From contig NZ_FNVO01000027.1 of assembly GCF_900108175.1 (NCBI RefSeq), forward strand, positions 20,353 to 84,352: a DNA stretch of 64,000 nucleotides, read 5' to 3'. This document shows positions 1 through 7,427 of this stretch, in pieces (positions within the stretch are counted from its first letter, which is position 1; each line of letters opens with the position of its first letter). The DNA is from Thermomonospora echinospora (lineage in GTDB: Bacteria > Actinomycetota > Actinomycetes > Streptosporangiales > Streptosporangiaceae). The position numbers and the translations under genes are program-made. A model generated the notes under the pieces. The model was given only the letters and a program-made list of their open reading frames with translations, searched no databases and was not told where the DNA came from.

Positions 1-90
1 GGCATGCTGGCCGTCATCGCGATCGCGATCTACGCGACCATCAGGGGCCGGATCTCCGACGCCGCCAACCGGATCGACACCGGCTACTGA
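1..90 (+). CDS. C-terminal end of a small membrane protein, probably Flp/Tad pilus component (partial)
   Basis: Only the last 29 residues and the TGA stop are inside the window. They comprise a hydrophobic run (LAVIAIAIYATI) followed by a short polar tail ending in DTGY. The reading frame is open from base 1, so the gene starts upstream. It lies 13 bases before a TadE-like gene, and in actinobacterial tad loci a very small single-pass protein or Flp prepilin usually sits just there. A pilin-like role is inferred from position and size. The signal-peptidase cleavage region that would settle it lies outside the window. Confidence 0.5.
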   Translation, partial: GMLAVIAIAIYATIRGRISDAANRIDTGY

Positions 91-103
91 CGGGGACGGC
101 GAG

Positions 104-556
104 GTGGCGTCACCGAGCGGCGGGCGGTGGCCGCCGAGACGGCGCGGGACGGGCGACCGCGGGGCGTCGTCGATGGAACTGGCGCTGCTCACCCCGATCC
201 TGATCCTGGTCGTCCTGTGCGTGGTGCAGTTCGCGATGGTCTTTCACGCCCGGCATGTGGCGCTGGCGGCGGCGCAGAGCGGGGCGCGGGTGGCCCGCAG
301 CGACCCCGGCGGCTCCTGGCGCGGCGAGGCCGAGGACAGGGCGCGGCAGGCGGCCCGGCAGTACGGGTCCAATCTGCTGACCGACCTGCGGGCGGTGGCC
401 AGCGACGACGGCAACGACAACCGGTGGGTGGACGTCGACGGCAAGGCGGTCCGGGTGATCCCGTTCATGACCTTCCGGGTGCACCAGCGGGCGGGCGGGC
501 CGATCGAGTGCTTCCGTCCCGACGACGGCGGCACCGACTGCGAGCCGGGACCATGA
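104..556 (+). CDS. TadE-family pilus assembly protein
   Basis: A 150-residue protein of the TadE family, minor pseudopilin-like proteins of Tad (tight adherence) pilus machines. A basic N-terminus is followed by GASSMELALLTPILILVVL, the class III prepilin-like hydrophobic segment with a glutamate (E25) near its start, expected for TadE/TadF processing by TadV. The rest is extracytoplasmic and includes a Cys pair near the C-terminus. The start is GTG at 104, behind a purine-rich GGGACGGCGAG. The stop overlaps the next gene as ATGA, so translation is probably coupled. It is the first of three adjacent TadE/TadG-like genes. Confidence 0.85.
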   Translation: MASPSGGRWPPRRRGTGDRGASSMELALLTPILILVVLCVVQFAMVFHARHVALAAAQSGARVARSDPGGSWRGEAEDRARQAARQYGSNLLTDLRAVASDDGNDNRWVDVDGKAVRVIPFMTFRVHQRAGGPIECFRPDDGGTDCEPGP

Positions 557-1065
557 GGCCGAGGGCGACGCGGGGCGCGCCGCCGGCGTACCGGCCCCCG
601 GGCCCGAGGGCCGTCCCCCGGCGGGACGGGGCGGCCGGGGACGGAGGCGGCATGTCGCTGGAACTGGTGCTGATGACGCCCGTCTTCGTGATGTTCATCA
701 TGCTGCTGGCCGCCGTCGGACGGTACGTGGACGCGCAGAGCCAGATCGACGGGGCCGCCCGCGACGCCGTACGCGCCGCCTCGATCGCCCGTAGCGCCGG
801 CGACGCCGTCCGCTACGCCGACCGGGCCGGAGCCGCCAGCCTCAACGGGCACCACTGGTGCCGAGGCGGGCCGAGCATCGTCACCGACACCGGGAACTGG
901 GGCCCCGGCGGGCGGGTCACCGTCACCGTGACCTGCACCGTGGGTCTCGGTGACTTGGCCTTCCTCGGGCTGCCCGGCTCCCGCACGTTCACCGGCAGCG
1001 CCGTCGCGCCGATCGACACCTACAGCTACCGGGGCACCGACTCCCCAGCGGAGGACGACCAATGA
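553..1065 (+). CDS. TadE-like protein (second copy)
   Basis: A 170-residue protein. An unusually long basic, Pro/Arg-rich N-terminus of about 30 residues precedes GGGMSLELVLMTPVFVMFIM, the TadE-type hydrophobic segment with its Glu. The extracytoplasmic part holds two Cys (HHWCRGG and VTCTV) that could form a disulfide. ATG at 553 overlaps the previous stop by four bases, and its own stop overlaps the next ATG, so the three genes form a tightly coupled operon. The internal ATG of MSLELVL is an alternative start that would remove the basic leader, but it lacks the coupling geometry. The family call is firm; the exact role in the pilus is inferred. Confidence 0.8.
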   Translation: MRPRATRGAPPAYRPPGPRAVPRRDGAAGDGGGMSLELVLMTPVFVMFIMLLAAVGRYVDAQSQIDGAARDAVRAASIARSAGDAVRYADRAGAASLNGHHWCRGGPSIVTDTGNWGPGGRVTVTVTCTVGLGDLAFLGLPGSRTFTGSAVAPIDTYSYRGTDSPAEDDQ

Positions 1066-1493
1066 ACGCGCGAGGCCGGGAACGGGGCGACCGGGGCACC
1101 GTCGCCATGTACACCGTGCTGCTCACCCCGGCGGTCCTGCTGCTGGCGGGGCTGCTGGTGGACGGCGGCCTGGCCATCCACGCGCGGCAGCGGGCCGCCG
1201 ACATGGCCGAGCAGGCCGCCCGCGCCGGCGCCAACGAGATCGACGTCGAGACCCTGCGCGCCACCGGGCAGCCCCGCATCGACCAGGGAGCCGCCTGCGC
1301 CAGCGCTTACGACCTGCTGGCCGCCTACGGGCAGGACATCGCGGGGCGCGGCTGCGTACCGGGGGCCGAAGAGGTGCGGGTCACGGTCACGATCCGGGTC
1401 AGTCCCCAGTTGCTGGCCATTGTGCCGGGCCTGGGGGACTTTACGATGACCTCGACGGCATCCGCCCATCCCGAGACCGGCGAAACCCCCTAG
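1062..1493 (+). CDS. TadG-like pilus-assembly protein
   Basis: A 143-residue protein with a basic head (RGRERGDRGTVAMYT), one hydrophobic segment (VLLTPAVLLLAGLLVDGGLA) and IHARQRAADMAEQAARAGA, the typical TadG/TadE-like start of the periplasmic domain. A Cys pair follows (GAACAS and GRGCVP). It is shorter than Gram-negative TadG and lacks a von Willebrand domain, as is usual for the actinobacterial version. It starts inside the stop of the previous gene and ends 20 bases before the LysM-BTAD gene, with which it probably shares a transcript. Confidence 0.8.
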   Translation: MNARGRERGDRGTVAMYTVLLTPAVLLLAGLLVDGGLAIHARQRAADMAEQAARAGANEIDVETLRATGQPRIDQGAACASAYDLLAAYGQDIAGRGCVPGAEEVRVTVTIRVSPQLLAIVPGLGDFTMTSTASAHPETGETP

Positions 1494-1513
1494 AGGACCC
1501 CCGAGAAGGCACG

Positions 1514-4483
1514 ATGTCACCACGCGACGCAGTCAAGGTCCGCACGCGCAGCGCCGGCGACGTGCTGGCGGGGCTGGCGTCCCTCGTGGCGCTGGCCGCC
1601 CTGGTCGCCGGGGTGCCCTGCGCCCTGCTGGTCCTCTTCGGCTCGCCGCTGCCCGACCAGGCGCCCGCCCTGGACGACCTGACCCGGCAGCTGGGCCCCG
1701 GCTCGATCATCACCGTCCTGGTCACCCTGGTCTGGCTGGCCTGGCTGCAACTGGCGGCCTGCGTGCTGGTCGAGGTGTACGCGGGCGTCCGCGGGATCGG
1801 GGTGCCGGCCCGGGTGCCGCTGGCCGGCGGGGTGCAGTCACTGGTGCACCGGCTGGTGGTGGCCGTGCTGCTGCTGTTCACCGCCACCACGGCGGTCATG
1901 CCGGCGCTCTCGGCCCGGGACCTGGCGCCCGCCCGGCCGGTCGCCGCGGTGCAGCCGGAGTTCCAGCCGGTGGCGGCCACCAGCCCGATCGACGAGGAGA
2001 CGCAGCTCCTGGCCGAGGACGCGGCGGCCGAGCCGGTGCAGAAGGCGCGGACCACCAAGATCTACCGGGTGCAGCCGCCGGAGGGGCGCCACCACGAGAG
2101 CCTGTGGGAGATCGCCGACAAGTGCCTGGGCGAGGGCCGCCGCTACAAGGAGATCTACGAGCTGAACAAGGGCCGGGTGCAGCCGGACGGCAGCAAACTC
2201 ACCATCGCCAGCCTGATCCGGCCCGGCTGGATCCTGGAGATGCCCGCCGACGCGGTCGGTGCCCGTACCGTGCCGGTCGAGGACCTGGACGAGTACTTCC
2301 GGTACGGGCATCCGCGCCCGGACCCCGAGCCCGAGCGTCCGAGGACACCGGAGCCCAGGCCGTCCGCTCCCGAGGAGCAGCGCCCCGACGCCCAGCAGCC
2401 CGCCCCGCCGCGCACCCCGGCCCCCGAGCCGCCGAAGACCCAGGCCCCCGAGCCGCCCAAGGCCCAGGAGCCCGCACCCCCGAAGACGCAGGCCCCCGCT
2501 CCGTCCGAAAAGCCCGACCAGCGGGAACAGGAGCAGGGGCAGGAGCCGTCCGGCGGGGCGCACGAGCGGCCCGACGGGCCCCCGCCCACGGTCGGCCTGC
2601 CGTCCCTGCCGGTCGAGCTCGGCTGGCCGCAGGGGCTTGCGGCGGCCTCGCTGCTGGCCGCCGGGGTGCTGGCCGCGCTCGGCCGGCGGCGCCGCGAGCA
2701 GATGGAGCACCGCGGGTTCGGCAACATGATCGCCCGTCCGGAGGGGGCGGCGGCCCGCGTCGAGGAGGCGCTGCGGGTCGGCCGGGACGAGGACGCGGCG
2801 CGGCTGCTGGACCTCGGCCTGCGCCAGATGTCCCGGTCCCTGGCCGCCGACGGCCGTACCCTGCCCACCGTCTACGGCGTTCACCTGGGCGCCGAGAGCC
2901 TCGACCTGTGGATCGCGCCCGCCGACCCGAACCCGCCCGAGCCCTGGCAGGCCCACGACGACGGGCAGGTGTGGCGGCTGCACGCCGACGCGCTGCCCGA
3001 CCTGCAGGCCGCCCCCCTGTCGGACGTGCTGGCCCCCTATCCCGGGCTGGTATCCATCGGCACCAACCCGACCGGCCGGATCCTGGTCGACCTGGAGGCC
3101 GCGCACGGCCTGGTGGCGCTGCGCGGCCCGGAGCCGACCAGGCGGGCGGCGCTGGCCGCGATCGCCCTGGAACTGGCCACCAACCGCTGGTCCGACCACA
3201 TGCGGATCACCCTGGTCGGCTTCGGCGAGGAGCTGGGGCTCAGCTTGGCGGAGATCGCGCCGGACCGGATCCGCACCGTGGCGTCACTGCAGGAGGCGCT
3301 GCCGGAGCTGGAGAGCCGCAGCGAGGAGGTCCGGCAGGCGCTGGCCGCCTCCGGCGCGGACTCGGTGCTGACCGGGCGCTGCCGCGGCGTGTTCGGCGAG
3401 GCGTGGATGCCGCACTATCTGATCATGGCCGACCAGCCCACCGAGACCGAGGCCGACCGGCTGGTGGCGCTGGCCCGCACCGGGCAGCGCATGGCCGCCG
3501 GCTATCTGGTCGCCGGGGAGGCGCAGGGCGCCACCTGGACCTGGGACGTCACCACCGAGGGCCGGCTCCAGGCGGGCGTGCTGGGCTTCGAGGTCGAGGC
3601 CCAGCTCGTTCCCGAGGAGCACTACCGGGCGGTGGCCGGCCTGTTCCGCACCGCCGGGCGCACGGAGGCCACCCCGCTGCCCGCTCCCGAGGCCGGCGGC
3701 GAGCCGCCGATGACGGGCGACCACCGCCCCGAGGTGGACATCCGGCTGCTCGGCCCGATCGAGGTGGACGCGCCGGGCCCGATGGACGACAGCCGCCGGG
3801 CGCTGTGCACCGAGGTCCTGGTCTATCTGGCCACGCACCCCGGCGGCGTCCACCCGACCGTGCTGGGCGGGGCGGTCTGGCCGCGCGGCGTCAGCGCCGG
3901 GGTGCGCGACGCCTGCATCGCCCGGGTCTCCGACTGGCTGGGCCGCGACTCGCGGGGCCGGCCCAACCTCTACTACGACGAGCGCGGGCGCATCAGGCTG
4001 GGCTCGGAGGTCCGGGTCGACTGGGCGGTGTTCCGCTGGCTGATCTGGCGTTCGGCGGCCGAGCCCGGGTCCGAGGCCGCCTACATGTCCTACGCCCTGG
4101 ACCTGGTGCGCGGACCGCTGCTGGCCGACCGCCCCCGCGGCCGGTACGGCTGGCTGGCCGCCGACCCCCTGGAGTACGAGGCGACCGCCCGGGTCATCGA
4201 CGTCGCCCACCGGCTGACCGTGCTGCGGCTGGAGGAGGGCGACCCCCGGGGCGCGGTCGAGGCCGCGCGCACCGGGCTGCGGCTGGCCCCCGAGGACGAG
4301 GGCCTGTGGCGCGACCTGCTGCGCGCCACCCAGGCCACCGGAGACGCCACCCAGGTCCAGACGGCCGTGGACGAGCTGCGCTACCAGATCAGCCGTGACC
4401 CGCTGATCGACCAGATGCAGCCCGAGACCGAGGCCCTCGTCGAGGAACTCGTCCCGCACTGGCACCAGGTCGCCTCCCGCTGA
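1514..4483 (+). CDS. Large membrane protein with LysM, proline-rich linker and SARP-type BTAD domain
   Basis: A 989-residue protein. The N-terminal 135 residues hold about three transmembrane segments. A LysM module follows at about 181-245 (KIYRVQPPEG ... LIRPGWILEMP), then a Pro/Glu-rich linker at 260-350 with repeats of the type PAPEPPKTQ. A further membrane segment lies near 370-390, ended by RRRREQ. A long cytoplasmic domain leads to a winged-helix-like part near 740-835 and a bacterial transcriptional activator domain to the end. ATG at 1514 is chosen because it follows CGAGAAGG and the TadG stop; the frame stays open upstream without gene-like content. This architecture is known beside actinobacterial tad genes but is poorly characterised. 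A link between cell-wall binding and intracellular signalling is inference. Confidence 0.85.
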   Translation: MSPRDAVKVRTRSAGDVLAGLASLVALAALVAGVPCALLVLFGSPLPDQAPALDDLTRQLGPGSIITVLVTLVWLAWLQLAACVLVEVYAGVRGIGVPARVPLAGGVQSLVHRLVVAVLLLFTATTAVMPALSARDLAPARPVAAVQPEFQPVAATSPIDEETQLLAEDAAAEPVQKARTTKIYRVQPPEGRHHESLWEIADKCLGEGRRYKEIYELNKGRVQPDGSKLTIASLIRPGWILEMPADAVGARTVPVEDLDEYFRYGHPRPDPEPERPRTPEPRPSAPEEQRPDAQQPAPPRTPAPEPPKTQAPEPPKAQEPAPPKTQAPAPSEKPDQREQEQGQEPSGGAHERPDGPPPTVGLPSLPVELGWPQGLAAASLLAAGVLAALGRRRREQMEHRGFGNMIARPEGAAARVEEALRVGRDEDAARLLDLGLRQMSRSLAADGRTLPTVYGVHLGAESLDLWIAPADPNPPEPWQAHDDGQVWRLHADALPDLQAAPLSDVLAPYPGLVSIGTNPTGRILVDLEAAHGLVALRGPEPTRRAALAAIALELATNRWSDHMRITLVGFGEELGLSLAEIAPDRIRTVASLQEALPELESRSEEVRQALAASGADSVLTGRCRGVFGEAWMPHYLIMADQPTETEADRLVALARTGQRMAAGYLVAGEAQGATWTWDVTTEGRLQAGVLGFEVEAQLVPEEHYRAVAGLFRTAGRTEATPLPAPEAGGEPPMTGDHRPEVDIRLLGPIEVDAPGPMDDSRRALCTEVLVYLATHPGGVHPTVLGGAVWPRGVSAGVRDACIARVSDWLGRDSRGRPNLYYDERGRIRLGSEVRVDWAVFRWLIWRSAAEPGSEAAYMSYALDLVRGPLLADRPRGRYGWLAADPLEYEATARVIDVAHRLTVLRLEEGDPRGAVEAARTGLRLAPEDEGLWRDLLRATQATGDATQVQTAVDELRYQISRDPLIDQMQPETEALVEELVPHWHQVASR

Positions 4484-4531
4484 CCCCCCACCGACCGTCC
4501 CCGCCCACCGGCGGCCCTGTGGACGTCGCCT

Positions 4532-4545
4532 GGTGACCGGTCACC
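4532..4545. promoter_or_regulatory. 14-bp perfect palindrome, possible operator
   Basis: GGTGACCGGTCACC is perfectly self-complementary and lies in the 214-base gap between the LysM-BTAD gene and the convergent hypothetical gene ending at 4698. It resembles a dimeric repressor site, but no promoter is evident beside it and no factor is identified. Otherwise this gap holds nothing I recognise. Confidence 0.25.
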
Positions 4546-4697
4546 GCGCGGCCCGTTCCGTGCCGGGCACCATGCCCGCCGAACGAGGCCAGGCCCGAAG
4601 GAGTAGCCGCAGAGTGCGCCCGGGAGTCCCCGAGCCGCCCTTTAGCCCGGGACGTTCCAGCCGGTCAGCAGTGCCTCCGGCCGGGGCACGGCAGTGT

Positions 4698-5177
4698 TCA
4701 TCCGCGCCATGCCGGGTCGATGCCGAGGCGGCGGGCGAGTTCGCGGGCCAGGTCCACGGTGTCGCCCGGCTGTAGCGCCGCTTCGGCGTCGCCGAGGAAC
4801 TCCCCGTCCGGGTGCACCTGGAACACCAGCCGTCCGTACCGGTCCAGTCCGCAGGCCACCTCGATGGCCGGTCCCTGCCGAGCCGGGTTCCAGCACCGCA
4901 ACGTGAACGGCGGGCTGATCGTGTCGGTCAGCCGGCACCGTACACCCAGATCGTCCAGATCACCGGCCAGTGTCAACAGCCGGACCCGGCACCGCAGCCG
5001 CAGGTCGTTCCCCGGCCTGCGGCTGCGGTGCCGGGTCTCGGAGCCGGCGCCCTGACGTGGCCGGTCCATCGGGCCGGGGGCGGGCCGTGGGGGAGCCGTG
5101 CCGGTGCTCTTGTGCCGCTGATCGGTGACATCGGGGCGTATGGCCCGTGGTAGGCGGCGCCCCATATCGAAGCCCAT
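4698..5177 (-). CDS. Hypothetical protein divergent from the Scr1 regulator
   Basis: A 159-residue protein I cannot assign. ATG at 5177 is preceded by GGAAGGATTTCCG, a good ribosome-binding site, which supports a real gene. The C-terminal 100 residues (from about LRLRCRVRLLTL to the end) look folded and resemble the small orphan proteins often found divergent to Scr1-type regulators in Actinomadura-like genomes. The N-terminal 60 residues are basic, Pro-rich and low in complexity. A perfect 22-bp inverted repeat lies inside the coding region at about codons 47-65, so either the start is further downstream or the gene was altered by the repeat. Function unknown. Confidence 0.6.
   Translation of the reverse strand: MGFDMGRRLPRAIRPDVTDQRHKSTGTAPPRPAPGPMDRPRQGAGSETRHRSRRPGNDLRLRCRVRLLTLAGDLDDLGVRCRLTDTISPPFTLRCWNPARQGPAIEVACGLDRYGRLVFQVHPDGEFLGDAEAALQPGDTVDLARELARRLGIDPAWRG
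4983..5037. repeat. Perfect inverted repeat, 22-bp arms, 11-base loop
   Basis: The arm at 4983-5004 (beginning GACCCGGCACCGC) is the exact reverse complement of 5016-5037, separated by TCGTTCCCCGG. All 22 pairs match and most are G:C, giving a very stable hairpin in either strand. It lies inside the hypothetical gene on the minus strand. No other perfect inverted repeat of this length was found in the window. It could be a transposon or MITE-type remnant, an attenuator, or an intragenic terminator. Confidence 0.9.
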
Positions 5178-5236
5178 CGGAAATCCTTCCAGCCGTTCTC
5201 CGGAACGTGCTGAACAGCTTTTCCTTTGCGGCTACT

Positions 5237-5249
5237 GTCTGCTACAGAC
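5237..5249. promoter_or_regulatory. Candidate operator in the divergent Scr1 promoter region
   Basis: GTCTG-CTA-CAGAC is a perfect 5-bp inverted repeat with a 3-base spacer. It lies between the divergent starts at 5177 (minus) and 5329 (plus) and is followed at once by GATAGG, a possible -10 hexamer for the plus-strand gene. Self-regulation by the Scr1-type protein would fit the position. No consensus for this family is known to me, so the assignment rests on position and symmetry only. Confidence 0.35.
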
Positions 5250-5328
5250 GATAGGCACCGTGTAAGACACTCCCAAGGACACCGGAACGCACCCCACAGG
5301 CACCCCGCCCGACCCTCGAAGGCGACCC

Positions 5329-6168
5329 ATGCCGCACCGTGACACGTACACGCGAGACCCGCTGATCCGTACCTTTGGCGCGTTCTTGCGCTCCCTCCGG
5401 GAATCGCGCAGGCTCACGCGCCAGCAGTTGGCCGATGCCCTCGGCTGCGGGCCGGAGTGGATCGAGAAACTGGAGACCGCCCAGCGCCCCCCGTCCGAGC
5501 AGACCGCGAAAGACCTGGACACGTTCTTCCTCGGCCTGCCCGAAGAGACCCAAGGGCCGTTCTGGAAGGCGTGGAACGAGATCCGCGGGCAGGGCAGGCA
5601 CCTGGCGCTGCTGCCCGGCTTCTCCGGCTACGTCGAGCACGAGGCCAAGGCGTCCTCGCTGCACATCTTCGGCGCGATGGTGCTGCACGGGCTGTTCCAG
5701 ACCGAGGAGTACGCCTACGAGGTCCTGAAAAAAGGAAGGACCCCCGAACAGGCCAAACAACTCGTCGCAACGCGCATGGAGCGGCAGAACGTCCTCACCC
5801 GCAAGGACCCTCCGCACATCGTGGCGGTGTTCGACGCGATGGCCCTCCGCCGGAAGATCGGAAACACGGAGGTCATGAAGGACCAGCTCCGCCACTTGAT
5901 CGACCTGGCCGAAGACCACCCCAACATCACAATCCAACTCGTCCCAGAGCACGTCGGCTCCTACCAGGGTGTTATGGGGGCCTTCACGATCCTCGGTGTC
6001 AGCGACGGGCCGAACCTCGTCTATGTGGAGGGCTATACAACCGGGCAACTCATCGATCATCCGGACGAGATCCAGGCATACACTCGCAACTACGATCTGA
6101 TCAGGGGCACGGCGGCCTCAGCCGACGAATCCCTGTCCATGCTCCATGCGACCCTGGAGAACCTATGA
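5329..6168 (+). CDS. Scr1-type helix-turn-helix regulator (XRE HTH plus DUF5753)
   Basis: A 279-residue DNA-binding regulator. An XRE helix-turn-helix lies at about 14-70 (FGAFLRSLRESRRLTRQQLAD ... GPEWIEKLETAQRPP), followed by the long DUF5753/Scr1 ligand or partner domain at about 85-275, which includes the characteristic QTEEYAYEVL and LPEHVGSYQGVMGAFTIL regions. Members such as WhiJ of Streptomyces work with a small DUF397 protein encoded next door, exactly as here. Codon use is less GC-extreme than in the flanking genes (for example AAAAAAGG within the coding sequence), which suggests an accessory origin. ATG at 5329 fits the usual family N-terminus. Confidence 0.9.
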   Translation: MPHRDTYTRDPLIRTFGAFLRSLRESRRLTRQQLADALGCGPEWIEKLETAQRPPSEQTAKDLDTFFLGLPEETQGPFWKAWNEIRGQGRHLALLPGFSGYVEHEAKASSLHIFGAMVLHGLFQTEEYAYEVLKKGRTPEQAKQLVATRMERQNVLTRKDPPHIVAVFDAMALRRKIGNTEVMKDQLRHLIDLAEDHPNITIQLVPEHVGSYQGVMGAFTILGVSDGPNLVYVEGYTTGQLIDHPDEIQAYTRNYDLIRGTAASADESLSMLHATLENL

Positions 6169-6374
6169 ACACACCGGACCTGTCCGCAGCCCGGTGGCGC
6201 AAGAGCAGCCACAGCGGACCCACCGGCGGCGAGTGCGTCGAACTGGCGAACCTCACCCCCCACGTGGCGGTCCGCGACTCCAAGAACCCGAACGGTCCTG
6301 CCCTCGTCTTCCCGGCGGCCGGCTTCGCCGCCGTGCTGCGTCACATCAAGAACGGCGCGCACGACCTCGCCTGA
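6165..6374 (+). CDS. DUF397 protein, partner of the Scr1-type regulator
   Basis: A 69-residue protein with the DUF397 signature: RWRKSSHSGPTGGECVELA near the N-terminus, then VAVRDSKNPNGPALVF and a terminal AAVLRHIK. It overlaps the regulator by four bases (ATGA), so the two are translationally coupled. DUF397 proteins are paired one-to-one with Scr1/WhiJ regulators across actinomycetes and are thought to antagonise or modulate them. Some pairs behave like toxin-antitoxin modules. No DNA-binding motif is present. Confidence 0.9.
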   Translation: MNTPDLSAARWRKSSHSGPTGGECVELANLTPHVAVRDSKNPNGPALVFPAAGFAAVLRHIKNGAHDLA

Positions 6375-6444
6375 CGACCCGCACCCAGCGGCCCTCGTTC
6401 TGCTCTGGCCGGAATGGGGGCCGCTTTATGGGTAGGCTTCGGAC

Positions 6445-6858
6445 GTGTCGGAACAGGGTTGGCGTGAGCTGACGCCGGAGACCATTCCCGCCCTTCTCTC
6501 GGTGGTGGAGTGCGGCGACGGATGCATCCGTGAGCTGACGCTCAGGTCGACCTACGGACCCGATGCCGCGCAGTCCGCTTCCGTGGTCATCGACGTCCAG
6601 CACGCATCCGAGCCCGGATGGGTACAGCTCACGATCGAGCTGAGGGGCTTGGTGCACCGCAAGATCGTTGATATCGACACCTTCTCCTGGGTGATGCTCG
6701 ATCAGCCCCAGGTGGTGCGGGACGAAGCCGGCCTCCTGCACCTGGACCTCGATCCCACAGGTGAGATTCGGACGCCTGCCGACATGACGCAGCACTCCCA
6801 CGTGTATCTGGCCGCGAGGCAACTGCGGTGGCGGCTCGACCCCCTGCCGGCAAGTTAA
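6445..6858 (+). CDS. Hypothetical protein downstream of Scr1/DUF397
   Basis: A 137-residue acidic soluble protein that I do not recognise. It has no membrane segment or signal peptide. The sequence alternates in a way typical of a beta-rich domain (for example VVIDVQHASEPGWVQLTIEL). GTG at 6445 is chosen; GGGTAGG lies upstream, though at a long spacing. It follows the DUF397 gene by 70 bases in the same direction and shares its slightly lower GC, so it probably belongs to the same accessory insertion. Confidence 0.65.
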   Translation: MSEQGWRELTPETIPALLSVVECGDGCIRELTLRSTYGPDAAQSASVVIDVQHASEPGWVQLTIELRGLVHRKIVDIDTFSWVMLDQPQVVRDEAGLLHLDLDPTGEIRTPADMTQHSHVYLAARQLRWRLDPLPAS

Positions 6859-7045
6859 CCACCAGAGCCACTCGGCATCAGGCCCCGGCGGCCGCTCGCC
6901 GAGGGCGTGCCCTGGACGGAGCTGTCCGCGGCAATGGACGCCTTTCCTCGGTCAGACCAGGAGCGGTAGCGGTTCAGGCCGAGCCGGGGTGAGGCGTGCT
7001 CGACACCCGGGATGCGTTGCCGAATCGGGCTGTCTGGGGGTCAAG

Positions 7046-7065
7046 CGGCGGCCTGACGGCCGCCG
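7046..7065. other. 8-bp hairpin at the edge of the duplicated ogt segment
   Basis: CGGCGGCC-TGAC-GGCCGCCG forms a perfect 8-bp stem with a 4-base loop. It ends 8 bases before the 287-bp direct repeat begins at 7074. It could act as a terminator for the upstream plus-strand gene or for the minus-strand ogt remnant, or mark the junction of a rearrangement. The flanking stretch 6859-7073 has no gene I can support. Confidence 0.4.
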
Positions 7066-7073
7066 GACGGGGC

Positions 7074-7360
7074 GGCCGGTCCTGTCGGGCATCGGCCCGC
7101 GGAGTGGTGAGGTGACCGCCGGGTCTCCCGAGCCGCGGGCCGGTGGGTGATCAGCGGGTGGTGGCCTCGTGGTGGAGCAGCCATTCCTTGCGTTCGGGGC
7201 CGTAGTAGTAGCCGCCGAACCGCTTGAGGCCCTTGCCCCCGGCAGCGGGCAGCACCCGATGGCAGGGCACCACCGGTGCGATCAGGTTCTGCGCGCACGC
7301 CTGCCCGGCGGCACGGGCGGCGCGCTCCAGCCCGGCCCTGGCCGCCAGCTCCCCGTAGGT
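7074..7360. repeat. Direct repeat copy A (287 bp) derived from the ogt 3' end
   Basis: It matches 8723-9009 over the whole length at a constant offset of 1649 bases, with about 12 mismatches by eye (about 96 percent) and no gap. It covers the last 69 codons of ogt, the stop and 77 bases beyond. The two copies flank the esterase gene in the same orientation. Confidence 0.95.
7151..7360 (-). pseudogene. 3' fragment of ogt (methyltransferase C-terminal half)
   Basis: The fragment encodes the last 69 residues of the Ogt protein, from TYGELAARAG to HEATTR and the same TGA stop, including the active-site PCHRVL. Upstream of 7360 the homology stops abruptly and the frame runs into DNA antisense to the esterase start. 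The N-terminal domain and any start are therefore missing. Protein differences from the intact copy are few (for example V to I and S to H), so the reading frame has not decayed. The duplication is recent or repaired by gene conversion. It is not expected to make active enzyme. Confidence 0.9.
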
Positions 7361-7427
7361 CGTCGAGGTCGGCCGGATTCGGTCATATCGCCCAAGTGAG
7401 TGGATCTTGTATCTATCGTGCCGGGTC

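Noticed and set aside
950..1513. In-frame extension upstream of the LysM-BTAD protein
   Set aside because: It overlaps two TadE/TadG genes in another frame and shows Arg/Pro-rich shadow composition; ATG 1514 has a ribosome-binding site.
6859..7073. Possible gene or transposase remnant after the orphan gene
   Set aside because: A few short frames exist, but no start signal, domain or inverted terminal repeat is visible; only the hairpin at 7046-7065 can be supported.
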